Of a stretch of DNA of 64,000 bases, positions 1 through 8,784 are shown in pieces. The translations under genes were made by a program, and so were the position numbers. Position 1 is the first letter of the stretch, and each line of letters opens with the position of its first letter. The notes below the pieces were generated by a model. The model was not told the origin of the DNA. It did not search any database and saw only the letters and a program-made list of their open reading frames with translations. The DNA is from Oceanisphaera litoralis (lineage in GTDB: Bacteria > Pseudomonadota > Gammaproteobacteria > Enterobacterales > Aeromonadaceae): the NCBI RefSeq assembly GCF_016907015.1, contig NZ_JAFBBE010000006.1, positions 62,001 to 126,000 on the forward strand, read 5' to 3'.

Positions 1-179
1 TTCACGTCGTCCAGATCGGCGGCCTGTCGCCAGACGGTGGGGAAGTCCAGCAGTTGATAGGCGATATCGGTCGGCACCGGCACCGGCTTCATGCGGGGGA
101 AAATCAGGCGGCTGCCGGTGATGGTGTCTTTCTTTACCGGCTTATCGCCGATGTATACCAGGGGAATTACGTCACTCAT
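1..179 (-). CDS. Phage hypothetical protein, N-terminal fragment
   Basis: The open frame starts at an ATG at 179-177 and runs off the left edge of the window, giving the first 59 residues (MSDVIPLVYIG...). It follows the small head gene at 232-621 in the same direction, with a terminator-like hairpin between them, so it belongs to the virion gene series. The visible part contains no domain I recognise. From its place after the capsid gene it could be a head-completion or tail-connector protein, but this is inference from position only. Confidence 0.6.
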   Translation of the reverse strand, partial: MSDVIPLVYIGDKPVKKDTITGSRLIFPRMKPVPVPTDIAYQLLDFPTVWRQAADLDDV

Positions 180-193
180 GGGAGTCATCCAAT

Positions 194-214
194 AAAAAGG
201 CGCCCGCAGGCGCC
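194..214 (-). terminator. Intrinsic terminator hairpin between head genes
   Basis: On the minus strand a perfect 6-bp stem GGCGCC with loop TGCG is followed by five T residues. It lies between the 232-621 gene and the next gene in the same operon. Confidence 0.7.
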
Positions 215-231
215 GAACGTGTAACGCAGGC

Positions 232-621
232 TTACAGGTTGCCCACGACCTCGTACCAGAACTTGACCTTGACGTCGCCGGAGGCAGTACCGCCGCCCAC
301 GGTCAGGGTGATGGCCTCGCCCTCGCCGGTCAGCACGTCATCCACCGGGATGATCTCGCTGACTGCGGACGCGGTGGCCTTGGCACTCACCAGGGTCACA
401 CCGCCCACTTTGACGGTCAGGGTGGTGGAGGCACCCAGGGCGCCGGTGATCAACTGCACGGCAGAAATGCGAATGTTCTTCTCGGCGTTGTCGCCAAAGG
501 TGATCACGTCGGCGGCAGGGACGGCGGACAGAGTAGCGATGTGGGCGGGGGAAACGCTCAGGTTGCCTTGCGGACCCACATACCAGCGGCGGCCGGTGCG
601 GGTCAGGGTGGTGTTGGCCAT
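232..621 (-). CDS. Small phage head protein, possible capsid decoration protein
   Basis: This 129-residue protein is encoded directly after the major capsid gene. The ATG at 621 has a GGAG Shine-Dalgarno ten bases upstream. The protein is rich in Thr, Val, Ala and Gly and reads as a mainly beta-strand protein with no transmembrane segment. A small beta-rich protein next to the capsid gene is typical of decoration or head-fibre proteins. I do not recognise the family, so the role is an inference from position and composition. Confidence 0.6.
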   Translation of the reverse strand: MANTTLTRTGRRWYVGPQGNLSVSPAHIATLSAVPAADVITFGDNAEKNIRISAVQLITGALGASTTLTVKVGGVTLVSAKATASAVSEIIPVDDVLTGEGEAITLTVGGGTASGDVKVKFWYEVVGNL

Positions 622-649
622 GTCAGGCTCCTATCGATATGAAACAGGT

Positions 650-669
650 AAAACCGGCCGAAGCCGGCC
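650..669 (-). terminator. Intrinsic terminator after the capsid gene
   Basis: The minus strand reads CCGGC-TTCG-GCCGG followed by TTTT, a stem with a stable UUCG-type tetraloop. It separates the capsid gene from the 129-residue gene. Confidence 0.7.
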
Positions 670-686
670 TTTATTGCGGGTGACGG

Positions 687-1895
687 TTACAGGGAAACGG
701 CGGTATCGAGCGCCATGGCGCCGTGGTCCTGTACCAGGCCATCACGCTGCTTGAAGCGAATCTTCTTCAGGCCGTTGATCCAGCCGATGGACAGCTCGGT
801 GCCGTTCTCGTGATCGGACATTTCTTCGTGCATGTTGAAGGCGCCGCCATCTTTGCCGGAACCGAAGGCGTTGGCCAGCGCCTGACCACCCAGCAGTACG
901 GCGCGGTCGATGGTGGTACCGGCCGTCACGGCAGACTCGACGCCGGTGGCGCTGTTGGCGGTACATGCCTGCACGGTGCTGCCCTGATTGAAGCGGATCG
1001 GCATGCCCTTGTAGGGCTTAATCAGGATGTTGCGCCACATAGCACACTGGCCCCGGAAGATGCTGTGACTGAACCCGCGGCTGCGCTCCATGGCGGAGGC
1101 GGTCAGAGTCTGCCAGTCTTTACCGGCGGTGCTGGTGTAGAAGTCGTTCCACTGGCGCGGGGTAATCATCAGCAGGAACAACGGCTCACCACCGGAGGGG
1201 TCGGCCTGCATGCGGATCGGCTGCAGCGGGTTGACCATTTCATCCAGCGCCAAAGCCAGGTTGTCCACCGCATCCAGGCTGAACTTGTCGGCGGCGTCCA
1301 GGGTTTCAAAGGTGGTGGCGTCACCGCCGAAGAAGTGGCGGCCGTAGGTAGGCGCCTGCAGCGGGTTGACCATGATGTCCGAAAACTCGTCATCATTGGC
1401 AAGCGGCAGAATAATGTCGGAGGCGAAGTGATCACCTCGGGCGCCGGCCAGCTGGGCCATGCCGATCTGATCCAGCAGGCGACCGTAGTAGCCATCGGCC
1501 AGCAGGGTGCGGGCAACCTGGCGCAGGTCGTGCTTGGTGCGCTTCTGGCTCATCTTTCCGCCGGCATCGACACCGTGTCGCGCCTGGTTGATCTTGAGCC
1601 CGAAGTCGGCAGACGACAGGGATTCCAGGCGCCCGGCCAGCTTCTTATCGCCCATGGTGGGGCGGCCGTTCAGCTGGTGGAAGATCTGCATATCCACTTC
1701 ATCACCGGCGGTCTTGTTCAGATCGGTCACCCGCACCACAGGGGCGGTGTGCGAGGTCTGCTTGCCGCCGTTGACCTTGGCGTTTTTGGGCGCCTCGTCG
1801 GTCAGAATGTTGATCAGGGATTCACTGCGCTGGGCTTCGGTGAACAGCGCCACCTGCAGCAGTTTATTGGCTTGCGCCGAAGTGACTTGCGTCAT
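687..1895 (-). CDS. Major capsid protein, N4-gp56 / DUF4043 type
   Basis: The 402-residue protein resembles the N4-gp56/DUF4043 phage capsid family in length and in landmarks. These include an early segment on conserved Gly-Gly-Lys (about residue 45), the LNGRPTMGDKKLAGR stretch (about 74-88), a central MITPRQWNDFY motif and an IGWINGLKKIRF motif near the end. It should form the icosahedral shell. The ATG at 1895 has AGGAG upstream. The gene lies after a scaffold-like gene and is bounded on both sides by intrinsic hairpins, as expected for a highly expressed late gene. The assignment is by recognition, not by search. Confidence 0.85.
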   Translation of the reverse strand: MTQVTSAQANKLLQVALFTEAQRSESLINILTDEAPKNAKVNGGKQTSHTAPVVRVTDLNKTAGDEVDMQIFHQLNGRPTMGDKKLAGRLESLSSADFGLKINQARHGVDAGGKMSQKRTKHDLRQVARTLLADGYYGRLLDQIGMAQLAGARGDHFASDIILPLANDDEFSDIMVNPLQAPTYGRHFFGGDATTFETLDAADKFSLDAVDNLALALDEMVNPLQPIRMQADPSGGEPLFLLMITPRQWNDFYTSTAGKDWQTLTASAMERSRGFSHSIFRGQCAMWRNILIKPYKGMPIRFNQGSTVQACTANSATGVESAVTAGTTIDRAVLLGGQALANAFGSGKDGGAFNMHEEMSDHENGTELSIGWINGLKKIRFKQRDGLVQDHGAMALDTAVSL

Positions 1896-1916
1896 GATAG
1901 GTTCTCCTGGGAAAGT

Positions 1917-1937
1917 AAAACCCGGCGCAAGGCCGGG
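1917..1937 (-). terminator. Intrinsic terminator between scaffold and capsid genes
   Basis: The minus strand has CCCGGC, a five-base loop, GCCGGG and TTTT. It stands between two co-directional late genes that must both be expressed. Confidence 0.7.
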
Positions 1938-1952
1938 CGGGATAACTGAGCC

Positions 1953-2867
1953 TTACAAGCCCTGCTCTGACAGCAGCGCTTCAATCTGGGCGGGGGTCAT
2001 GGATGACATTTCCGCCATCAGCTGCTCCTGACTCATGGCCTGATAGCGCTCGGCCTGCGAGGTGGGCGACTGTACCGTTTGCCCCACTTGCGAGGGGCTG
2101 CGCGGTATCAGGTCCACGTCCTTGGCCTGGGGTTCGGCCTTGGCGTCGGCTTTGGTTTCGGCCCTGGCGGGCGCAACGGCATCACCGAAGGCGGCTCTGG
2201 TGCGTCGTGCGGCTTCGGCGAAACGCTCGGCCAGGGGTTTGTCTGCGAACGCGGGATCACTCTTCAGCTGATCATCCACGGTAATGGCGAAGGTAAACCG
2301 GTCCGGGTCGCCGTCCTGCCACGCCTTGAGATCGGGCACTGCGTCCAGTGCATCCAATACCGGGTTGGCGGCGGGGGCGGCGGCCTGCTCCATGGTCTGC
2401 AGCTTGCGAGCAATACCCACCAGAGCCTTACCCACGTCCGGGTAGTCCTCGGCCAGTTGCTCGATCTGCTCCATGGTCAGTTCGTCCGATTCGGCGGCGA
2501 TGCCGTTTTTCTCCAGCAAGGCCTGCAGCTTGTCACGCTCGGCAGAGGCGGCACGCATCTGCTCCACCTCTTCGCGCAGACGTCTGGCTTCTGCCCGCTC
2601 GGCTTCCAGCACTTCATAGGGAATGATGTGCTGACCGTTCTTGCTGGCAATGCCCCTGGCTTGCTGGCCCTGGCCATCGTCCTGTTCGGTAGCGGTCTGG
2701 TCGCTCTGGCCATCATCCTGCTCTGCCGCCGACGGCGCGGGGGATTCGTCCGTTCCAGAGCCGGTGTTGGTGGCGTCGTCTGCTGATTCCGCTTCGCTTG
2801 CGGCCAGCAGTGCCTCCAGTTCTTCCAGGGTTTCGGTGCCGTTCAGGTTGTCGATGTTCGTCGTCAT
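1953..2867 (-). CDS. Probable capsid scaffold protein
   Basis: This 304-residue protein is strongly acidic and rich in Glu, Ala, Gln and Asp. It has a disordered N-terminus (residues 15-70), a predicted helical or coiled-coil core (about 85-135) and a short helical C-terminus ending EQLMAEMSSMTPAQIEALL. Its position between portal and major capsid genes and its composition fit a scaffold that fills the procapsid and is then lost. The ATG at 2867 has GAGG upstream. No protease motif is visible. The family itself is not recognised, so the call rests on context. Confidence 0.7.
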   Translation of the reverse strand: MTTNIDNLNGTETLEELEALLAASEAESADDATNTGSGTDESPAPSAAEQDDGQSDQTATEQDDGQGQQARGIASKNGQHIIPYEVLEAERAEARRLREEVEQMRAASAERDKLQALLEKNGIAAESDELTMEQIEQLAEDYPDVGKALVGIARKLQTMEQAAAPAANPVLDALDAVPDLKAWQDGDPDRFTFAITVDDQLKSDPAFADKPLAERFAEAARRTRAAFGDAVAPARAETKADAKAEPQAKDVDLIPRSPSQVGQTVQSPTSQAERYQAMSQEQLMAEMSSMTPAQIEALLSEQGL

Positions 2868-2950
2868 GGTGGTCCTCGTTCAGGTGTCGGGTGTTATCGC
2901 TGCCCAGCGGGTCAGTTCACTCGGGAATGAACTCACCGGCTGGCCGGCAT

Positions 2951-2973
2951 AAAAAAGCCCGCACGGGGCGGGC
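2951..2973 (-). terminator. Second of two tandem terminators after the portal gene
   Basis: On the minus strand the stem GCCCGC/GCGGGC is followed by six T. It lies about 25 bases downstream of the terminator cassette at 2996-3053. Confidence 0.7.
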
Positions 2974-2995
2974 AAGGGTCATCTTCACAGGGGCA

Positions 2996-3053
2996 CAGAA
3001 AACAAAAAGGCCCCATCAAGAGAAGGGGCCAGTGTGGGGATAGGCTAACGCTA
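2996..3053 (-). repeat. Terminator cassette repeat, copy 3
   Basis: Read on the minus strand, a conserved block GCGTTAGCCTATCCCCACA starts within the portal stop region. It is followed by a GGCCCC/GGGGCC hairpin and then TTTTTGTTTTCTG. The two flanking blocks recur at 9173-9241 and 21372-21472 while the hairpin sequence differs each time. The hairpin with its T-run should act as an intrinsic terminator or as a processing and stability signal. Confidence 0.8.
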
Positions 3054-5168
3054 AAGCTGAATGGCGTCAATCTGCTGCTCGATGGTTTGCAGCAGCTGGG
3101 CCTGAATGCCGGCCGCCTCCTGCTCGATACGCCCCTTCTCGGCGGCGATGCGTTCCATTTCCTGCAGCGTCTTGCCGGTCTGGGCCTGTTTGTGGGCGTT
3201 GTCGTAGCGCTGGCTGTCGGCCAGTATCGCCACCCGCTGGGCCTCGGCCTGCCACTTGGCGGCCTTGGCTTCCACTTCAGCCACCTTCGCCTGTATCTCC
3301 CGCATGGCCAGCTCCTGTTCGGCTTGCGCCTGTTGCGCCTGGGCCTCGGCCGCCTGCTGCTCTTCCGGCGTCATCTCTTCCGGCTTCTTCGGAATGTTCA
3401 TGGTGCTGCGGATCCGCTCCATAAACTCGGCCTTGTTGGGCACGTCCATCAGCTCAACCAGCAAGTCGAAGGTGGCGGCCTGGGCTTCCGGCGGCAGCTG
3501 GCTGACCGCTTGCGTCATGCGCTCGGCCAGTTGCTGCTTGTACACGGCGCTGTGCTGAATGGGTGCCAGGGCAATGTGGGCCCGCAGCCGGGTCACGTCG
3601 TTGTTGATGCCCTCACCGGTGCCACCGGCGTTGCTCTGGTTCAGTACCACCTGCTTGCGCTTCTGCCTGTCGTCCCGGTTGACGGTCACCGGGTAGTTCG
3701 GCCGCTTGGCCAGATCTTCCATCACCATGCCCAGTATCAGCTGGCCCAGTTGCTGGCAGCCAAAGCGATAGTTGTCGTTGATCTCGCTGAGCGTGGTACC
3801 GCCCTGCTCAACCAGGTTGCTGATGGCCACGCCCGACTGACCGGTGGCACCCTGCCCCAGAAAGGCGGCATACACGCCCATGGTGTCCTGTATCAGCTTG
3901 ACCGAATCTTGCATCACCTGAAACTGCTGGCCGGCCACCTGAAAGTCCTGCTGTACCTGAAAGGCTTCCGCGATGGTCTTGCCGTTGCGGCGATCCGGAT
4001 TCAGCTCTATCAGGCCGTCGGCGCGCTCCACTTCTTCCAGCACCCGCTCACGCGGCATGTTGGTGGCGTCCTTGTCCATGATCACCCGCTTGGCCTGCAA
4101 CAGCCAGGTCAGCTTGATGCGGCGCAGGTTCACTTCGTCCTGGGCGGGCATGGCCCGGGCAATCAGGCCGTAGGGCTCGCCACTGCGGTCCTTGCGGTAA
4201 CCCCAGAAGGGCACCAGCGGGAACATGCCGTAGGGTGCATCACAGGGCCGGTCGGCCAGATGGTGCGGCCCCACCCACCAGGCTTCGCGGATCACCGACA
4301 CCGGCCGGGTTTCCAGTTGCGCCCGCCCCAGTTGCAGGGCGATCAGTTGGGCCATGTCGTGCTGGTCGTACTCCAGCGCCCGGCCGCTTTCCAGCATCAG
4401 CACCTTGCGGCGCTCGAAGGTGCGGTAGTAGATCACCTGCAACAAGACCCGCTTGCGGTTGCTGCTCATCCACTCGCAGCTGCGCTGGTCGAAGCTCTGC
4501 CATTCGTCATATCCACTCACCAGGGCCGGATCCAGCCCCTCGGCGCTGGTCACGTCCACAAAGCCGCTCCAGTCGCGCACGCTGTAGTCGATCACTTCGG
4601 CCTTACTGGGAAAGCGTGACTTGCATTCATCCACGTCCACCCAGCGGCGCCGCATCAGCCAGCGGCAATCGGACAAGTCCGACTGGCGGCTGTGCCAGTC
4701 CCAGTACACCTCGTCGCGGTGTACTCGGCTGGCCTTGTATTTGGGACCAAAGGGGTCATCGGAACGCACCACTTCCGCCCAGCCCACCCCGGCCTTGATC
4801 TGATCCCCATAGGCGTCGGCTCTGGCTCTGTCTACCCCGCCCAGGCGGCAGGCGTCCTGATATTCGGCGTTGACCGCCTCGGCCATGGCTTCCATTTCGT
4901 CGTCGGCGTCGTCGGATATCACCATCAGATCGGTGCGGCTCTTGGCCTCCATGCCCAGCACCCCGTCTATGGTGGGGGCGATCAGGTTGTGGACCGTGGC
5001 CGGCTGGCCGCGCTCGACCAGTACCCGCTTGACCTCTGGCTCCAGCTGATCGCCGTCGTAGTAGGCGCAGGCCCGATTCGCCAGGCTCCGCCAATCCGGC
5101 TGGTTGGTTACATCATCCATCAGGTCCAGCAGTTGATGCTGGTCCAGTTTTCCTCGGTGTTGGCTCAT
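3051..5168 (-). CDS. Phage portal protein, P22-like
   Basis: At 705 residues this has the size of P22-type portals. The N-terminal part (about 15-60) carries the YYDGDQ segment followed by the HNLIAPTIDGVLGMEAK motif typical of that family. The last 110 residues are a long Gln/Ala/Glu-rich helix, like the barrel of P22 gp1. It forms the dodecameric DNA gate at one capsid vertex and binds the terminase. The start ATG overlaps the TerL stop (TAATG), so translation is probably coupled. This supports a short-tailed (podoviral) virion, though tail genes are not in the window. Confidence 0.88.
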   Translation of the reverse strand: MSQHRGKLDQHQLLDLMDDVTNQPDWRSLANRACAYYDGDQLEPEVKRVLVERGQPATVHNLIAPTIDGVLGMEAKSRTDLMVISDDADDEMEAMAEAVNAEYQDACRLGGVDRARADAYGDQIKAGVGWAEVVRSDDPFGPKYKASRVHRDEVYWDWHSRQSDLSDCRWLMRRRWVDVDECKSRFPSKAEVIDYSVRDWSGFVDVTSAEGLDPALVSGYDEWQSFDQRSCEWMSSNRKRVLLQVIYYRTFERRKVLMLESGRALEYDQHDMAQLIALQLGRAQLETRPVSVIREAWWVGPHHLADRPCDAPYGMFPLVPFWGYRKDRSGEPYGLIARAMPAQDEVNLRRIKLTWLLQAKRVIMDKDATNMPRERVLEEVERADGLIELNPDRRNGKTIAEAFQVQQDFQVAGQQFQVMQDSVKLIQDTMGVYAAFLGQGATGQSGVAISNLVEQGGTTLSEINDNYRFGCQQLGQLILGMVMEDLAKRPNYPVTVNRDDRQKRKQVVLNQSNAGGTGEGINNDVTRLRAHIALAPIQHSAVYKQQLAERMTQAVSQLPPEAQAATFDLLVELMDVPNKAEFMERIRSTMNIPKKPEEMTPEEQQAAEAQAQQAQAEQELAMREIQAKVAEVEAKAAKWQAEAQRVAILADSQRYDNAHKQAQTGKTLQEMERIAAEKGRIEQEAAGIQAQLLQTIEQQIDAIQL

Positions 5169-6877
5169 TAATGGGTCATCCAGTGGCTAGTCTTGTCGCG
5201 GGTAAAGTCGTCGGCTCGGGACAGATCGGGCATGCGCGCCCGCATTTCCTGAGCAATCATGTAGCTGATCAATTGGTCATCGAAGCAACCTTGCTGGGCG
5301 TTGGCGCTGCCCTTGGCGTCATGCACGTAGGTGTGCGCTTCATGGCAGGTGCCTATCCAGCGAATGCCGGCGGCCTCTTCACGCAGCAGGGTTTTTAGGC
5401 CGTCAATCAGTACCGGCTTGCTTTGCTTGGTGGTCAACCAGCCCAGCTTGGGCGTTTCATCATCGTTATCCCGATCCAAATACTGCTCGGCATAAATGCG
5501 CCGGGCCGGGTAAATATCCCGCAGCGCCTGCAGCACAGCATGGCCATGGTTGTTGCGCTCCGGGCCTATGTAGGCGCCGTGGTACCACTCGCCCACATGG
5601 CGCAGCAGGCTGGCGAACAAGCTGGGGTCCAGGTGCCCGAACCAGTGGGCCACCTGCTCGCCGGTGGACTTCTTCACCACGTCCATGCTCGAGCGGTCGC
5701 CGTGCTCCAGCCCTTCGGCCACGTCGGCACCAATGGCGTATTGTTCGTCGGGATCCGGCAGCTCCCACACCAGCAGCCGGCCTTCCAGGGTTTTCATGAA
5801 CTGGTCGCGGTTGCCCTCACCTACCCGGGCCTGCTTGTGGCGCTCGCCGGTCACCGGGTCCAGGTCGTACACCAGCAGCGGCGGCGTGGTGCCGCCTTCG
5901 GCCAGCATCACATGTGTCGGGTCGAACACCCGGCGACCGGAGGTGAGGAAGGCTTCGAGCGGAGTGGACGGAAATTCCTGTTTCATTTCCGCGCCCTGGC
6001 TGCGCTCCTTGGTCACATACCAGTGCTTTTGCTGATCGGTCAGGGTAATGCCCATGGCCTGCTCGACCCCGGCAAAGTATTGCTCCTGATCCATGCTCAG
6101 CGACAAGCCAGATGCCGGCAGGGTCAGCACGTACTTGGGATCCTGATACCAGGCGTAAAAATGGAAGCGGTAATCAAGCGGGCTCAGGCTGGCCCCGGCC
6201 TTGCTCAGCTCCAGCGCCTGCATGCACATGCTGTGGTAATCACCGCCCACACCTTCGGCCGTGCTCTCGATAAACACGATACAGCCCTGGTGAATAGCGT
6301 TCAGGGTACCGGTGCGCACCTCCTTGGCCTTCATCGGGTACTTGGCGCAGATCTTGCCGTGCTCCGACACATGCAGACGTTGCACAGTGCCGGAACGAAA
6401 TGAGGTGGCTACCTGAATGCTGGAGCCATGACGAAACAGAATGTAACCACCGGTAGCACCGGAGCGGCGGGAAGTCACCGGGAACTCGGCCTTCAGCCAG
6501 CCGGGCAGGCTGTCGAACGGAATTTCTATCTTGGTGCGGAATATCTCGCCGGCGGCGCTCTGGTCCTGGGCGATGATGCCGCACTTGAGGTTTTCACCGA
6601 ACAGCGCCTGATCCAGCAGGTAGATATCGATGGCGGTACTAAAGCCCAGCTGTCGCGCCTTGAGGATCAGGTTCATGGTCCACATGGCTTCGAACAGCTC
6701 ACGCTGGGCCGGGCGCATCTTGAAGGTGACCAGCTGGCCCGCCTCGTCCTCTATCTTGTACAGGTTATTCAGCCGCCACCAGGGGTCGGCCAGGTGGCTG
6801 CGAACATAGGCCATCTGCTCGGGCTCGCTCATGGCGGCCAGGGTGTTATCGTCCAGCCAGGTATCAGGATGAGGCAT
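5168..6877 (-). CDS. Terminase large subunit (ATPase/nuclease)
   Basis: This 569-residue DNA-packaging motor subunit has a deviant Walker A, ARQLGFST, at about 74-81. A hydrophobic strand ending FIEST (about 200) gives the Walker B and catalytic Glu, and the GADVAEG segment (about 390) provides the first acidic residue of the RNase-H-fold nuclease. It works with TerS upstream and the portal downstream. Its start lies inside the end of the TerS gene (14-base overlap). No frameshift or missing motif is evident. Confidence 0.9.
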   Translation of the reverse strand: MPHPDTWLDDNTLAAMSEPEQMAYVRSHLADPWWRLNNLYKIEDEAGQLVTFKMRPAQRELFEAMWTMNLILKARQLGFSTAIDIYLLDQALFGENLKCGIIAQDQSAAGEIFRTKIEIPFDSLPGWLKAEFPVTSRRSGATGGYILFRHGSSIQVATSFRSGTVQRLHVSEHGKICAKYPMKAKEVRTGTLNAIHQGCIVFIESTAEGVGGDYHSMCMQALELSKAGASLSPLDYRFHFYAWYQDPKYVLTLPASGLSLSMDQEQYFAGVEQAMGITLTDQQKHWYVTKERSQGAEMKQEFPSTPLEAFLTSGRRVFDPTHVMLAEGGTTPPLLVYDLDPVTGERHKQARVGEGNRDQFMKTLEGRLLVWELPDPDEQYAIGADVAEGLEHGDRSSMDVVKKSTGEQVAHWFGHLDPSLFASLLRHVGEWYHGAYIGPERNNHGHAVLQALRDIYPARRIYAEQYLDRDNDDETPKLGWLTTKQSKPVLIDGLKTLLREEAAGIRWIGTCHEAHTYVHDAKGSANAQQGCFDDQLISYMIAQEMRARMPDLSRADDFTRDKTSHWMTH

Positions 6878-7622
6878 TGATTAACCCGCTGTTGGCCCGT
6901 TGAATGTCGCGCACCGCATCGGCCAGCGGCGACTGGCTGCCGCCGGTGTCCCGCTCCAGCTTCTCGCGCTCGGCCCTGAGCTTGGCGGCCTGCTCCTTGA
7001 TGCGGCTCATGTCGGTACGCTTGTGGTCGGTGGCCACAACGGTGTAGTCGTTGACCAGCAACGTCTTGTGAATCGACTCCACCTGACTGATGTAGCGGTT
7101 CAAGTGCTGCTCGGCGGTCATCATGGTGCGATAGAGCGACGCCTTCTGATCTGCGTCTTCGCTGGTTTCAATCTCGATCTGGATCTGCTCCAGCGAGCGC
7201 ATCAGGCTGTGAATGCGGGCGCGGGACAGCATTAGCTCGTCGGGTAGACCTAAGCTCGCGGCCACGTCCTGTAATACTTCGATGGGAAAATAGCGGGCAT
7301 AAGCGCCGTGCTTGACGGTCTTGGTGCCATGGGTATTGCCCGGGTGCAGGTTGGGCACCCCCGCCTTGTTGCCCTGTTTGAAACGAGTATCCTTGCCCAC
7401 CTCGTTGCCCGGCTTGAACGGCTCGCCGGGATTGTCTTTTCCGAACGCCTTGCCCCGCGGCTTGTTCGACTTCTTCGCTGCCGCCTTGATGTGACGGCGG
7501 GCGGTCTGGTAGTTCAGCCCCTTGGCCGCACACCAGTCGCGCACACTGATACCGGTGGCCTGTTGTGCCGCCAGGTAGCTGACCTGCAGCTTGTCCCAGT
7601 CGGGTTTATCGGTTTTGCTCAT
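6864..7622 (-). CDS. Terminase small subunit (DNA recognition)
   Basis: The 252-residue protein begins with a helix-turn-helix (about residues 18-47, with WCAAKGLNYQTARRHIK) that should bind the packaging site. A basic Gly/Asn/Lys linker (50-100) and an alpha-helical region with a coiled-coil segment (about 120-215) for oligomerisation follow. Placement just before the large subunit supports the call. Its first codons overlap the end of the Rz1-like gene. Confidence 0.82.
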   Translation of the reverse strand: MSKTDKPDWDKLQVSYLAAQQATGISVRDWCAAKGLNYQTARRHIKAAAKKSNKPRGKAFGKDNPGEPFKPGNEVGKDTRFKQGNKAGVPNLHPGNTHGTKTVKHGAYARYFPIEVLQDVAASLGLPDELMLSRARIHSLMRSLEQIQIEIETSEDADQKASLYRTMMTAEQHLNRYISQVESIHKTLLVNDYTVVATDHKRTDMSRIKEQAAKLRAEREKLERDTGGSQSPLADAVRDIQRANSGLINASS

Positions 7623-7845
7623 GCTGTACTACGCCGGCTTTGTCCCGGTTGCACTGCTCTATGGTGCTGATCAACTGCTCCACATAGCCGGGATACCCGC
7701 CGTACACCTCCACGTCATAATCCGGGATCCGGCACGGGGCCAGCAGGGGTAACAGGGGTGAAGCCGGCGGCGGCGTTGGCGGTGGTGACGCGCTCGCGCA
7801 GGCGGTCAACAACAGCAGCAGGCACAGGCTCGTCAATACATACAC
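7606..7845 (-). CDS. Rz1-like outer-membrane spanin lipoprotein
   Basis: This frame starts at a GTG at 7845 inside the Rz gene and gives 79 residues. It has a short hydrophobic signal peptide ending in the lipobox LTAC (Cys is the lipid anchor), a Pro-rich stretch (PPPTPPPASP) and a small soluble tail. This is the standard Rz1 layout. The protein joins the inner-membrane Rz to disrupt the outer membrane at lysis. An upstream ATG exists at 7923, but it would add an N-terminal tail that no Rz1 has, so I prefer the GTG. Confidence 0.75.
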   Translation of the reverse strand: MYVLTSLCLLLLLTACASASPPPTPPPASPLLPLLAPCRIPDYDVEVYGGYPGYVEQLISTIEQCNRDKAGVVQHEQNR

Positions 7846-8116
7846 TGCCGGCTTGAAGTTGGGCCAGCTCACGCTGCAGCACCAGGGAGCGGGCTGCCAT
7901 ATCGGCTTTATCACGTTGCACACGGTCGATTTCCTCTAGGGCCTGGGTATTGCGCTGCTCTATTTGGCCAATGACCGCCACCTGCTGCTGAGCATTGAGC
8001 TCGGCCTGCTTCAGCCTTGTCTCAATTTGCGCGTTTTTTGAAACAAGAGTGCCGACCAGCCAAAGCAGGGCCAGCAGGGCCAGCACCAACGGGCCGGCCC
8101 ACTTCAGCGCGCTCAT
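7715..8116 (-). CDS. Rz-like inner-membrane spanin
   Basis: The 133-residue protein has an N-terminal transmembrane anchor (WAGPLVLALLALLWLVGTLV) followed by a long coiled coil rich in Gln, Glu and Lys. That is the i-spanin layout. The chosen ATG at 8116 overlaps the endolysin stop (TGATG), which favours it over the ATG 48 bases upstream. The Rz1-like frame begins inside this gene, as in lambda. Confidence 0.8.
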   Translation of the reverse strand: MSALKWAGPLVLALLALLWLVGTLVSKNAQIETRLKQAELNAQQQVAVIGQIEQRNTQALEEIDRVQRDKADMAARSLVLQRELAQLQAGSVCIDEPVPAAVVDRLRERVTTANAAAGFTPVTPAGPVPDPGL

Positions 8117-8487
8117 CAATACACCCATATGAAAGGGCGGGTAAAACCACCACCAGGGACGCAATCGTCAAGGTGAATGAAGTTGCGCGCTACACCGATA
8201 CCGGTAAAGCCGTGCTTCTGAGCCAGCTGCACCAACTTGAATGCCTCGGCACCATAGCAAGCAATATCTACCGCCCGCCCCTTAGCATGGGCGCCTGGCT
8301 TACGCTTCTTGGCTTCAACAGGGTGAGACGGATCGCGATAACCACTGGTTATCACTATCGGCTTGCCGTATTCGGTACGCAGCGCCTGCAACCGAGCTAT
8401 AAAGCCCGGGTTCATTTCGTTGTTCCCGGTATGCTTGCAGTTGAATTCCCGCTCGCTGAAATTCGGGTAATTATCCCAATTCATCAA
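8116..8487 (-). CDS. Phage endolysin, M15-type L,D/D,D-peptidase
   Basis: The 123-residue protein matches the zinc peptidase M15A group. It has ITSGYRDPSHP, then GAHAKGRAVDI (zinc His and Asp) and later FIHLDD (third zinc ligand). It should cut peptide cross-links in the cell wall. There is no signal peptide, so it needs a holin to reach the periplasm, and two holin-like genes lie directly upstream. The start overlaps the preceding gene by four bases. Confidence 0.88.
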   Translation of the reverse strand: MMNWDNYPNFSEREFNCKHTGNNEMNPGFIARLQALRTEYGKPIVITSGYRDPSHPVEAKKRKPGAHAKGRAVDIACYGAEAFKLVQLAQKHGFTGIGVARNFIHLDDCVPGGGFTRPFIWVY

Positions 8488-8780
8488 CTCCCCCTTGCGA
8501 CAGTGTTACCAAATAAAATCGGGGCTAAATTGCCCCGAGAACGAATCAGTGCCGCTGCCACTACCGACTGCATCAACACCATTGGCCATGACTGCGGTTG
8601 CACAACAAAATCACCCGACAGCGTGTGAACAATAATCGTGATGCAGGCCATCATGATTGCGGTGGCAGCCACGGAAACGGAGCGGCGAAACCGGGCCCCC
8701 TGGCGCTCAAAGGTGAACAGCCGAAATAAAATCACCAGGCTGAGCAGAAAGGAAAGTCCAGTGAGCAGAGAACCCATCAT
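8484..8780 (-). CDS. Holin-like membrane protein (three TM segments)
   Basis: The 98-residue protein has three hydrophobic stretches at about 5-25, 36-56 and 66-84 and a short soluble C-terminus. This resembles the three-helix phage holin families. It lies directly before the endolysin, with an ATGA-type overlap. It would form the membrane lesion that sets lysis timing. I am fairly sure it is a lysis membrane protein and less sure of the exact family. Confidence 0.72.
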   Translation of the reverse strand: MMGSLLTGLSFLLSLVILFRLFTFERQGARFRRSVSVAATAIMMACITIIVHTLSGDFVVQPQSWPMVLMQSVVAAALIRSRGNLAPILFGNTVARGS

Positions 8781-8784
8781 TCGG

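Noticed and set aside
8017..8628. 203-aa open frame on the plus strand
   Set aside because: It runs opposite to Rz, endolysin and holin genes, which are well supported. Its composition is that of a shadow frame.
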